The notes under the pieces: model-generated
What the model was told of the DNA's origin: nothing
Seen by the model: only the letters and a program-made list of their open reading frames with translations
The model's database searches: none
Translations under genes and position numbers: made by a program
Origin: Vulcaniibacterium tengchongense
GTDB taxonomy: Bacteria; Pseudomonadota; Gammaproteobacteria; Xanthomonadales; Xanthomonadaceae
Assembly: GCF_003814555.1 (NCBI RefSeq)
Contig: NZ_RKQN01000005.1
Location: forward strand, 1 to 64,000
DNA length: 64,000 nucleotides
Direction of reading: 5' to 3'
Shown here: positions 55,114-63,073 of the stretch, in pieces
How the letters are laid out: every line of letters starts with the position of its first letter
Position numbering within the stretch: position 1 is the first letter of the stretch

Positions 55114-55851
55114 GTGATCGTTGAAATGCTGACCGATCCGCAGGTGTGGATCACCCTGGTCACCTTGAGCGCGATCGAGATCGTGCTGGGCATCGACAAC
55201 CTGGTGTTCATCTCGATCGCGGTCAGCAAGCTGCCCTACGCGCAGCGCGAGAAGGCGCGCAAGTTCGGCATCGCGGTGGCCTGCATCACCCGCATCGCCC
55301 TGCTGCTGACCCTCGCCTGGCTCGCCGGCCTGACCAGCGACCTGTTCCGCCTGTTCGGCCAGGGCATCTCGGTGCGCGACCTGGTGCTGATCGTCGGCGG
55401 CGCGTTCCTGGTGGTGAAGGGCTCGATGGAGATCAAGGACCTGATCGCCGGCGAGGCCGAGTCCGAGGACGTGCACGCCAAGCCGGCGGCGTCGTTCCTC
55501 GCGGTGATCGCGCAGATCGCGGTGATCGACATCGTGTTCTCGCTCGACTCGGTGATCGCCGCGGTCGGCATGGCCAACCACACCCCGGTGATGGTGGCGG
55601 CGATCCTGCTCGCGGTCGGCGTGATGCTGCTGGCGGCGCGGCCGCTGGGGCACTTCATCGACACCAACCCGACGATCAAGATGCTGGCGCTGGCGTTCAT
55701 CGTGCTGGTCGGCGCCTACCTGATCGCGGACGGCTTCGAGCTGCACATCCCCAAGGGCTACATCTACGGCGCGATGGGCTTCTCGGCCGCGGTCGAGTGC
55801 CTGAACCTGTGGGCGCGGCGCAACGCCCAGCGCCGCCTGCTGCCGGAGTAA
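55114..55851 (+). CDS. terC: TerC-family membrane protein (Mn/metal exporter type)
   Basis: 245 residues from GTG 55114 after AGGAACC. Seven membrane segments with the conserved acidic motifs EIVLGIDNLVFISI and IDIVFSLDSVIAAVG, which bind the metal in this family, plus TRIALLLTLAWLAGL. TerC/YkoY-type proteins export manganese or help metallate secreted enzymes. The 42-base upstream gap is too short for the manganese riboswitch often found before such genes. Confidence 0.9.
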   Translation: MIVEMLTDPQVWITLVTLSAIEIVLGIDNLVFISIAVSKLPYAQREKARKFGIAVACITRIALLLTLAWLAGLTSDLFRLFGQGISVRDLVLIVGGAFLVVKGSMEIKDLIAGEAESEDVHAKPAASFLAVIAQIAVIDIVFSLDSVIAAVGMANHTPVMVAAILLAVGVMLLAARPLGHFIDTNPTIKMLALAFIVLVGAYLIADGFELHIPKGYIYGAMGFSAAVECLNLWARRNAQRRLLPE

Positions 55852-55941
55852 GCCGCCTCGGGCGGCGCCCCCGGCGCCGTCCATTTGCGCGGGGCCCGGC
55901 GGGGTGGTGCAATGCCGGCATCGCCACGCAGGAGGTGCGAC

Positions 55942-56592
55942 ATGCCCCGCTTCGCCGGAACCCTGGCCCGAATCCTCGTGCTCGCCCTGGCCGCCTCGCT
56001 GCTCGGCGGCTGCGGCTACAACACCATCCAGCAGAAGGACGAGGCGGTGAAGGCCGCCTGGTCGCAGGTGCTCAACGTGTACAAGCGCCGCGCCGACCTG
56101 GTGCCGAACCTGGTGGCCACGGTGAGGGGCTACGCCAGCCACGAGCAGCAGGTGCTGACCCAGGTGACCGAGGCCCGCGCCCGGGTCGGCAGCATCAACG
56201 TGAACGCCGACGACCCGGCTTCGCTGGCGCAGTTCCAGCAGGCCCAAGGCCAGCTGCAGAGCGCGATCGGCCGCCTGCTGGTGGTCAGCGAGAACTACCC
56301 GCAGCTCAAGGCCGACCAGAACTTCCTGCAGCTGCAGGCGCAGCTGGAAGGCACCGAGAACCGCATCACGGTCGAGCGCCAGCGCTACATCCAGGCGGTG
56401 CAGGACTACAACACCTACATCCGCCAGTTCCCGACCAACCTCACCGCGATGGTGTTCGGCTACAAGCCGAAGCCGAACTTCAGCGTCGAGAACGAGGCGC
56501 GGATCCAGGAGGCGCCGAAGGTCGACTTCGGCCCGCCGGCCGCGCCGTCGCAACCGGCGCCGCAACCGCAGCCCGCGCCGGGCAACGGCTGA
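55942..56592 (+). CDS. lemA: LemA-family lipoprotein
   Basis: 216 residues. The N terminus has a lipobox (LLGGCGYN, Cys near 24). The LemA domain follows: NTIQQKDEAVKAAWSQVLNVYKRR begins the long helix, then LVPNLVATVRGYASHE, LLVVSENYPQLKADQNF and LEGTENRITVERQRY. The Pro/Gln-rich tail is disordered. LemA proteins are found beside TPM-domain genes in many bacteria, as here. The role is unknown. A near-perfect Shine-Dalgarno GGAGGT stands at 55931-55936. Confidence 0.93.
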   Translation: MPRFAGTLARILVLALAASLLGGCGYNTIQQKDEAVKAAWSQVLNVYKRRADLVPNLVATVRGYASHEQQVLTQVTEARARVGSINVNADDPASLAQFQQAQGQLQSAIGRLLVVSENYPQLKADQNFLQLQAQLEGTENRITVERQRYIQAVQDYNTYIRQFPTNLTAMVFGYKPKPNFSVENEARIQEAPKVDFGPPAAPSQPAPQPQPAPGNG

Positions 56593-56610
56593 GCCCGGGC
56601 GGGCGCGGGC

Positions 56611-57534
56611 ATGACCCTGCGACGCGCGCTGGCGGTGCGCTGGGCCGCGCTGCTGGCCGCGGCCGCGCTGTTGCTGGCCGGTGCGCTGGCGCAGGCGCAG
56701 GGCCTGGCGCCGATCCCGGCGCTGGACTCGCCGGTGGTGGATGTCACCGGCACGCTCGATCCGTCCGCGCGGCAGCGGCTGGAGGCGCAGGCGCTGGCGT
56801 TGCAGCAGCGCAAGGGCAGCCAGCTGCAGGTGCTGGTGGTGCCGAGCACGCAGCCGGAGGACATCGCGCAGTACGCGGTGCGCGCGTTCGAGCAGTGGAA
56901 ACTCGGGCGCAAGGGCGTCGACGACGGCGTGCTGCTGGTGGTGGCCAAGGACGACCGGCGGGTGCGGATCGAGGTCGGCTACGGACTCGAAGGGGCGGTT
57001 CCGGACGCGATCGCCGCGCGGGTGATCCAGGAGTACCTGGTGCCGCGCTTCCGCGCCGGCGACTACGCCGGCGGCATCGAGGAGGCGACCGCGGCGCTGG
57101 TCAAGCTGATCGACGGCGAACCGCTGCCGGCGCCGATGGCCGACCATGCCGCGCGGGAGCGGCGCGGCGGCGGCGACTGGCTGGTGGCGCTGGTCGTCGC
57201 CCTGATCGTCGCCCAGGTCGCGCGCGGGCTGTTCGCGCGCGCGCCGTCGCTGCTGCGCGGGGCGGTCGGTGCCGGCGCCGCGGGCGGCGTGGCCTGGCTG
57301 CTGTCGTCGCTGCTGCTGGTCGGCGCGCTCGGCGCGGCGATCGGCTTCTTCCTCGGCCTGGCCACCTTGCCGGCCGGCCGCTACGCCCGCGACCGCGGCT
57401 GGGGCGGCTACGGCGGCTGGGGCGGAGGCTGGGGCAGCGGCGGTTTCGGCGGCGGGGGCGGCGGCTTCGGCGGAGGCGGCTGGGGCGGCGGTGGCGGCAT
57501 GAGCGGAGGCGGCGGCGCCTCCGGCAGTTGGTGA
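56611..57534 (+). CDS. TPM-domain membrane protein (YgcG-like)
   Basis: 307 residues: signal peptide (LLAAAALLLAGALAQAQ), a TPM domain (SPVVDVTGTLDPSARQRLEA, VLVVPSTQPEDIAQYAVRAF, VAKDDRRVRIEVGYGLEG), then two membrane segments (LVALVVALIVAQVARGLF and WLLSSLLLVGALGAAIGFFL) and a Gly-rich tail ending GGASGSW. That architecture is typical of YgcG-type proteins. TPM domains in plants help photosystem II repair; the bacterial role is unclear. Follows lemA by 18 bases. Confidence 0.9.
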   Translation: MTLRRALAVRWAALLAAAALLLAGALAQAQGLAPIPALDSPVVDVTGTLDPSARQRLEAQALALQQRKGSQLQVLVVPSTQPEDIAQYAVRAFEQWKLGRKGVDDGVLLVVAKDDRRVRIEVGYGLEGAVPDAIAARVIQEYLVPRFRAGDYAGGIEEATAALVKLIDGEPLPAPMADHAARERRGGGDWLVALVVALIVAQVARGLFARAPSLLRGAVGAGAAGGVAWLLSSLLLVGALGAAIGFFLGLATLPAGRYARDRGWGGYGGWGGGWGSGGFGGGGGGFGGGGWGGGGGMSGGGGASGSW

Positions 57535-57541
57535 GGCGCGC

Positions 57542-58036
57542 ATGATCCAGCGTCTGCTCAGGCATCTGTTCCCGCCGTCGGCGCAGCGGCTGTTCCCGGC
57601 CGCCAGCCTGCAGCGCATCGCCGCGGCGATCGCCGACAGCGAACTCCGCCACCGCGGCGAGATCTGCTTCGCGGTCGAACCGGCGCTGCCGCCGCTGGCG
57701 GTGCTGCGCGGCGCCGACGCGCGCGCCCGCGCCCACGAGGTGTTCGTGCAACTGCGGGTCTGGGACACCGAGGCCAACAACGGCGTGCTGCTGTACCTGC
57801 TGCTGGCCGACCACCGCATCGAGATCGTGGCCGACCGCGGGTTCGCCGGCAAGGTGGACGACGAACAGTGGCGCGGCGTCTGCCACCTGATCGAGGAGCG
57901 CCTGCGCGAGGGCGAGCCGGAAGCGGCGGTGCTGCGCGGCGTGGAGGCGCTGTCGGCGCTGCTGACCTTGCATTTCCCGCGCGCCGGGGACGACCGCGAC
58001 GTCAACGAACTGCCGGACCGGCCGCACCTGCTTTGA
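57542..58036 (+). CDS. Soluble TPM-domain protein
   Basis: 164 residues, no signal peptide or anchor. One TPM domain: [60 protein letters not shown] and the end [16 protein letters not shown]. This small form typically follows lemA and the Gly-rich TPM protein, completing the usual trio. It starts seven bases after that gene. Function is not known. Confidence 0.9.
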   Translation: MIQRLLRHLFPPSAQRLFPAASLQRIAAAIADSELRHRGEICFAVEPALPPLAVLRGADARARAHEVFVQLRVWDTEANNGVLLYLLLADHRIEIVADRGFAGKVDDEQWRGVCHLIEERLREGEPEAAVLRGVEALSALLTLHFPRAGDDRDVNELPDRPHLL

Positions 58037-58238
58037 GGCGCGGCCGCGCTGCCGGGCCCGCCGGGCATTGCGATCGGCGGACGTGTTCCGCTCCCGGCCC
58101 CGTCCCGCCAAGGGCGCGCGGCGACGTTGGCGAGGCTGCCGGCGCCGACTCGCCCGCCCCGTGGGACGCCGCGGCCGTGAGGGCGGCGGGGGATCGGGCA
58201 CAATACGGCCTCCCCCGCCGCACGAGCCGCACCCCCGC

Positions 58239-59117
58239 ATGATCGTCCTGCACCAGATCGATCCGATCGCCTTCCGCCTCGGCCCGCTGCAGGTGCACTG
58301 GTACGGGATCATGTACCTGCTCGGCTTCGCCGCGGCCTGGTGGCTGGGACGGCGGCGGGTGCGCGCCGGGCGCCTGCCGGGGGTGAACGAGCAGGCCTAC
58401 GGCGACCTGCTGTTCTACGCGATGCTCGGCGTGGTGCTGGGCGGTCGCATCGGCTACGTGCTGTTCTACGGCTTCGCCGACCTGCTCGAAGACCCGCTGA
58501 TGCTGTTCCGCATCTGGGAAGGCGGCATGAGCTTCCACGGCGGCCTGCTCGGCGTGGTCGCCGCGGCCTGGTGGTGGTCGCGCCGGCACCGGCTGCACCT
58601 GTTCGACACGGTCGATTTCGTCGCGCCGCTGGTGCCGCCGGGACTCGGCTTCGGCCGCATCGGCAACTACATCGGCGGCGAGCTGTGGGGCAAGTTCACC
58701 GATGCCGGCTGGGGCGTGCTGTTCCCGCGCGCGCCGGAGTTCGCCGGCTGGAGCGCGGAGCAGTTGCAGGCGCAGTTCGCCGCCGGCGCGCTCGAGCGCT
58801 ATGCGCGCCATCCGTCGCAGCTGTACCAGGCCTTGCTCGAGGGCTTGGTGATGTTCCTGGCGCTGTGGTGGTTCTCGGCCAGGCCGCGGCCGCGCTACGC
58901 GGTGTCCGGCCTGTTCGCGCTGCTGTACGGCTGCTTCCGTTTCCTGGTCGAGTTCGTGCGCGTGCCGGACGCGCAGCTGGGCTACCTCGCGTTCGGCTGG
59001 CTGACGATGGGCCAGCTGCTGAGCCTGCCGCTGGTGGCGCTCGGCCTGTTCCTGCTGGCGCTGTCGCGCCGCGCGCCGACGATCGCGCCGGCCGCGCCGG
59101 TCCCGGCGAAGGGGTGA
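58239..59117 (+). CDS. lgt: Prolipoprotein diacylglyceryl transferase Lgt
   Basis: 292 residues with seven membrane segments. It transfers a diacylglyceryl group from phosphatidylglycerol to the lipobox Cys of prolipoproteins. Signatures: [45 protein letters not shown], the Lgt motif [17 protein letters not shown] and [14 protein letters not shown], and [13 protein letters not shown] -10-like CAATAC sits at 58201-58206. First gene of an lgt-thyA-folA run. Confidence 0.95.
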   Translation: MIVLHQIDPIAFRLGPLQVHWYGIMYLLGFAAAWWLGRRRVRAGRLPGVNEQAYGDLLFYAMLGVVLGGRIGYVLFYGFADLLEDPLMLFRIWEGGMSFHGGLLGVVAAAWWWSRRHRLHLFDTVDFVAPLVPPGLGFGRIGNYIGGELWGKFTDAGWGVLFPRAPEFAGWSAEQLQAQFAAGALERYARHPSQLYQALLEGLVMFLALWWFSARPRPRYAVSGLFALLYGCFRFLVEFVRVPDAQLGYLAFGWLTMGQLLSLPLVALGLFLLALSRRAPTIAPAAPVPAKG

Positions 59118-59120
59118 GCG

Positions 59121-59915
59121 ATGCGCCAGTACCTCGACCTGCTGCGCCACGTGCTCGAACACGGCAGCGACAAGGCCGACCGCACCGGCACCGGCACCCG
59201 CAGCGTGTTCGGCTGGCAGATGCGCTTCGACCTGAACGACGGCTTCCCGCTGGTCACCACCAAGAAACTGCACCTGCGCTCGATCGTGCACGAACTGCTG
59301 TGGTTCCTGCGCGGCGAGACCAACGTCGCCTACCTGCGCGAGAACAAGGTGACGATCTGGGACGAGTGGGCCGACGAGCACGGCGAACTCGGCCCGGTGT
59401 ACGGCAAGCAGTGGCGGCGCTGGACCGGCAGCGACGGCCGCGAGATCGACCAGATCCGCTGGGTGGTCGAGGAGATCCGCCGCAACCCCGATTCGCGCCG
59501 GCTGATCGTCAGCGCCTGGAACGTCGCCGACCTGCCGCGGATGGCGCTGATGCCCTGCCACGCGCTGTTCCAGTTCTACGTCGCCGACGGCAGGCTCAGC
59601 TGCCAGCTGTACCAGCGCAGCGGCGACATCTTCCTCGGGGTGCCGTTCAACATCGCCAGCTACGCGCTGCTCACCCACATGGTGGCCCAGGTGTGCGGGC
59701 TGGGCGTGGGCGACTTCGTGCACACGCTCGGCGACGCGCACCTGTACTCGAACCACTTCGAGCAGGCGCGCGAGCAGCTCTCGCGCACGCCGCGGCCGCT
59801 GCCGAGGCTGGTGCTGAACCCCGAGGTGAAGGACCTGTTCGCGTTCCGCTACGAGGACATCGCCATCGAGGGCTACGACCCGCTGCCGGCGATCAAGGCG
59901 CCGGTGGCGGTGTGA
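59121..59915 (+). CDS. thyA: Thymidylate synthase ThyA
   Basis: 264 residues, same length as E. coli ThyA. It methylates dUMP with methylene-tetrahydrofolate. [38 protein letters not shown], the nucleophile Cys in [12 protein letters not shown] (near 146), [20 protein letters not shown] and [11 protein letters not shown] are intact. Three bases after lgt. Confidence 0.97.
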   Translation: MRQYLDLLRHVLEHGSDKADRTGTGTRSVFGWQMRFDLNDGFPLVTTKKLHLRSIVHELLWFLRGETNVAYLRENKVTIWDEWADEHGELGPVYGKQWRRWTGSDGREIDQIRWVVEEIRRNPDSRRLIVSAWNVADLPRMALMPCHALFQFYVADGRLSCQLYQRSGDIFLGVPFNIASYALLTHMVAQVCGLGVGDFVHTLGDAHLYSNHFEQAREQLSRTPRPLPRLVLNPEVKDLFAFRYEDIAIEGYDPLPAIKAPVAV

Positions 59916-59922
59916 GCCGGCG

Positions 59923-60438
59923 ATGGCCGAGCTGTCGCTGATCGCCGCGCTCGACCGCCGCCGCGCGATCGGCCGCGGCAACGAACTGCCGTGGCGCCTG
60001 CCGGACGACCTCAAGCGCTTCAAGGCGCTGACGCTCGGCAAGCCGGTGCTGATGGGGCGGCGTACCGCCGAATCGCTGGGCCGCGTGCTGCCCGGACGGC
60101 TCAACCTGGTGCTGACCCGTTCCGGGCGGGCGCCGTTCGAGGGCATGCGCGCGGTGGCCTCGCTCGACGAGGCGTCGCGCATCGCCGCGGACGAGGCCGC
60201 GCCGGAGTTGTGCGTGATCGGCGGCGGCGAGGTCTACGCGCTGTGCCTGCCGCATGCGGCCCGGATGCATCTGACCCACGTCGACGCCGCGGTGGAGGGC
60301 GCGGACGCGTTCTTCCCCGCGTTCGATCCGCGCCAGTGGCGCGCGGTCGCGCGCGAGGCGCATGCGGCGGACGCCCGGCACGCGCATGCGTTCGAGTTCG
60401 TCGACTACCTGCGCGAGGCGGCCCCGCGCGGCGCGTGA
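59923..60438 (+). CDS. folA: Dihydrofolate reductase FolA
   Basis: 171 residues. It regenerates tetrahydrofolate after ThyA. LIAALDRRRAIGRGNELPWRLPDDL (substrate pocket and Met20-like loop), the NADPH site VLMGRRTAESLGRVLPGR, CVIGGGEVYALCLPHA and the Thr-His pair in HLTHVDAAVEG match the family. Seven bases after thyA; convergent with apaH. Confidence 0.96.
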   Translation: MAELSLIAALDRRRAIGRGNELPWRLPDDLKRFKALTLGKPVLMGRRTAESLGRVLPGRLNLVLTRSGRAPFEGMRAVASLDEASRIAADEAAPELCVIGGGEVYALCLPHAARMHLTHVDAAVEGADAFFPAFDPRQWRAVAREAHAADARHAHAFEFVDYLREAAPRGA

Positions 60439-60548
60439 ATCGCCGGGACGCCGCGCATCGCCCGCTCGGCACGGGCGCCGCAGGCGTCGGGACCGACCGA
60501 GGGTGGGGATCGATTCGGGCGGTTGGATCGGAAGCGTTCGCGCGCCGC

Positions 60549-61532
60549 TCAGCCCGCGTCGGCCTGGTCGCGGCCGGGGGCGACGCGTTCGCGCCCGGCG
60601 CCCTGCGCCGGCGCGTTGCGGTTCGGTGCGTGCCGCTGGCCGTTGCCGCGACGCTTGCCGCGGTGCTCGCCGCTGCGCTGCGGCGCGGTGCGCGGCTTCG
60701 GCGGCGAGGCCGGCACGTCGCGGCCCGGCACCTGCACCAGGCGCAGCTCGTCGCTGTCCAGCTGCAGCGCCGTCAGCTTGCCGCCCCAGACCGCGCCGGT
60801 GTCGATCGCGTGCACGCCGTGGCCGATGAACAGCCCGAGCGTGGACCAATGCCCGCAGACGATCTTCAGGTCGCGCTCGGCCCGTCCCGGGACCTCGTAC
60901 CAGGGATACAGGCCCGCCGGCTGCGAGCCCGGGCTGCCCTTGTCCTCGAAGGCGATGCGCCCGCGCGGGCTGCAGTAGCGCAGGCGGGTGAAGACGTTGA
61001 TGATCGCGCGCCAGCGGTCCATGCCGGCGAGCTTGGGGTTCCATGCCGGCTTGTCGCCGTACATGTTCTTCAGCAGGCGGCGGTACTGCTCGCCGTGCAG
61101 GCGTTCCTCGACCTCGCGCGCGTAGCGCTCCGCCAGCTGCGTGGTCCACTGCGGCGCCAGGCCGGCATGGACCATCATCCAGCCCAGTTCGCGATCGACG
61201 TGCAGCAGCTTCTGCATGCGCAGCCAGCCGAGCAGCTCGTCGCGGTCCTCGGCCAGGACGATGCGCTGCAGGTCGGGGTTGACCTTGCGCCGTTCCTCCT
61301 CGGTGCGCTCGCCGATCGCCAGCAGCGACAGGTCGTGGTTGCCGAGCACCACCGCGCTGTGCGCGCGCAGCGAGTGCACCAGGCGCAGCGTCTCCAGCGA
61401 CTGGCCGCCGCGATTGACCAGGTCGCCGCAGAACCACAGCCGGTCGCGCGCCGGATCGAAAGCGATCTTCTCCAGCAGGCGCTGGGTCGCGTCGTAGCAG
61501 CCTTGCAGATCGCCGATCGCCCAGATGCTCAT
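60549..61532 (-). CDS. apaH: Diadenosine tetraphosphatase ApaH with a basic C-terminal tail
   Basis: 327 residues. Symmetrical Ap4A hydrolase, also able to remove Np4 caps from RNA. Metal-binding motifs of the calcineurin-like fold: GDLQGCYDATQRLL, FCGDLVNRGGQSLET, VVLGNHDLSLLAIG and VHAGLAPQW, and later CGHWSTLGLFI. Homology ends near residue 275. The last 50 residues are Arg/Pro/Gly-rich (for example SGEHRGKRRGNGQRH) and absent from the E. coli enzyme (280 residues). Such a tail might bind RNA. Last gene of pdxA-rsmA-apaG-apaH, eight bases after apaG. Confidence 0.95.
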   Translation of the reverse strand: MSIWAIGDLQGCYDATQRLLEKIAFDPARDRLWFCGDLVNRGGQSLETLRLVHSLRAHSAVVLGNHDLSLLAIGERTEEERRKVNPDLQRIVLAEDRDELLGWLRMQKLLHVDRELGWMMVHAGLAPQWTTQLAERYAREVEERLHGEQYRRLLKNMYGDKPAWNPKLAGMDRWRAIINVFTRLRYCSPRGRIAFEDKGSPGSQPAGLYPWYEVPGRAERDLKIVCGHWSTLGLFIGHGVHAIDTGAVWGGKLTALQLDSDELRLVQVPGRDVPASPPKPRTAPQRSGEHRGKRRGNGQRHAPNRNAPAQGAGRERVAPGRDQADAG

Positions 61533-61540
61533 GCGCGCGC

Positions 61541-61924
61541 TCAGTGCAGGGTGCGCGGGGCGGCGAGGGTGAACGCCGGGATCGGCGCCTCGAACCGGGT
61601 GCCGTCGTCGGCGAGCAGGTGGTAGCGGCCCTGCATCACGCCGTAGGCGGTCTCCAGGACCGCGCCGGAGGTGTATTCGAAGTCGTCGCCGGGCCGCAGC
61701 CACGGCTGCTCGCCGACCACGCCTTCGCCTTCGACTTCCTGCACCTTGCCGTTGCCGTCGGTGATCTGCCAATGCCGGCCGAGCAGCCGCGCCGGCACCC
61801 GGCCGCTGTTGCGGATGTGGATGGTGTAGGCGAACACGAAGCGGCCCTGGGCCGGCTCGGACTGGTCGTCGAGGTAGCGGGTGGCGACGGAGATGTCGAG
61901 CGCGTAGTCGGTGGAACGTTCCAT
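61541..61924 (-). CDS. apaG: ApaG (DUF525) protein
   Basis: 127 residues of the ApaG fold, an immunoglobulin-like beta sandwich: SEPAQGRFVFAYTIHIRNSG, LLGRHWQITDGNGKVQEVEG, GEGVVGEQPWLRPGDDFEYT and SGAVLETAYGVMQGRYHLL. The GxGxxG loop is present. Function is unknown in bacteria (links to Co/Mg resistance have been reported). It lies between rsmA and apaH as in enterobacteria. Confidence 0.96.
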   Translation of the reverse strand: MERSTDYALDISVATRYLDDQSEPAQGRFVFAYTIHIRNSGRVPARLLGRHWQITDGNGKVQEVEGEGVVGEQPWLRPGDDFEYTSGAVLETAYGVMQGRYHLLADDGTRFEAPIPAFTLAAPRTLH

Positions 61925-61958
61925 GCGGGACAGTGTAGGGCGTGCGGCGTGGCGTAGG

Positions 61959-62771
61959 TCAACGCGTCGTGGAGGCGTGCGCGGCCAGGCGGTTGGCCAG
62001 GCGCACGAAGTCGGCGACCTCGAGCTGCTCGGCGCGGGCGTCGGGGCGCACGCCGGCGGCCTCGATCGCGCCGGCGCCGCAGAGTTTCGACAGGGCGTTG
62101 CGCAGGGTCTTGCGGCGCTGGCCGAAGGCGTCGCGCACCAGCGCGGCGAACAGCGCCGCATCGTCGATGCCGACCTCCCGCGCCGGGCGCGGCACCAGCC
62201 GCACCACGGCCGAATCCACCTTCGGCGGCGGCCGGAACGCGCCGGGCGGCACGTCGAACAGCGGCGTGACCCGGCAGTAGGCCTGCAGCATCACGCTGAG
62301 CCGGCCGTACACCTTGCCGCCCGGTGCGGCGGCCATGCGCTCGACCACTTCCTTCTGCAGCATGAAGTGCATGTCGCGGATCGCGGCGGCGTGCCCGAGG
62401 GCGTGGAACAGGATCGGCGTCGACAGGTTGTAGGGCAGGTTGCCGACCAGGCGGATCGGCCCATCGGCCGCCAGCGCGCCGAAGTCGACGTCGAGCACGT
62501 CGCGGTGGATCACCTCGAGCGCGCCGTGGGCGCGCGCCGCTTCGGTGAGCGGGAAGATCAGGTCGCGATCGAACTCGATCACGGTGAGCTCGCCGTGGCG
62601 GTCGAGCAGCGGGAAGGTGATCGCGCCCTGGCCGGGGCCGATCTCGACCAGGCGGTCGCCCGGCTGCGGGTTCACCGCCTGCACGATCTTGTCGATGATC
62701 CGGCGCTCGTGCAGGAAGTGCTGGCCGAGGTGTTTCTTCGCAGGCTCGGTGAAGTGCGGGGAGCGGGTCAT
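61959..62771 (-). CDS. rsmA: 16S rRNA dimethyladenosine transferase RsmA (KsgA)
   Basis: 270 residues. Dimethylates A1518 and A1519 of 16S rRNA with SAM, a late step of 30S maturation. KKHLGQHFLHERRIIDKIV, SAM-binding VEIGPGQGAITFPLL, IEFDRDL, IHRDVLDVDF, the catalytic NLPYNLSTPILF and the C-terminal FGQRRKTLRNAL are all intact. The start at 62771 (MTRSPHF) is chosen from homologous length. Confidence 0.96.
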   Translation of the reverse strand: MTRSPHFTEPAKKHLGQHFLHERRIIDKIVQAVNPQPGDRLVEIGPGQGAITFPLLDRHGELTVIEFDRDLIFPLTEAARAHGALEVIHRDVLDVDFGALAADGPIRLVGNLPYNLSTPILFHALGHAAAIRDMHFMLQKEVVERMAAAPGGKVYGRLSVMLQAYCRVTPLFDVPPGAFRPPPKVDSAVVRLVPRPAREVGIDDAALFAALVRDAFGQRRKTLRNALSKLCGAGAIEAAGVRPDARAEQLEVADFVRLANRLAAHASTTR

Positions 62772-63073
62772 GGCATGGTCGTCTGGAGCCGCGGGTTCGC
62801 GGACGGGCGCGCTTGCGATCGGACGCGCATTGTCGCCCGAACGGCGTTGGCGATGAGCGTCGCCCGGCCCCAGGCTTGCGCGAGGTGCCGTGAATACGTC
62901 GGTGTAAGCCCCTCCGGCGGCGCCTCGGCCCTTGCCCATGCACGCCGGCGCGGGGTGACGGGGCGGGCGCAAGGGCGGGGCGCGTTGCGCGGGCGGGATG
63001 CGGCCGGGAAGACGGCGTCCACCGCATCGCGTTGCGGTTTCCAACGCTGGCTGTTGCCGGTCGAACCCGGGGG
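62772..63073. other. 302-bp gap between pdxA and rsmA
   Basis: In enterobacteria pdxA and rsmA nearly abut; here they are separated. I see no gene, repeat or clear promoter. A small CCGCG/CGCGG dyad lies near 62790, and the frames are Arg/Ala shadows. Confidence 0.5.
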
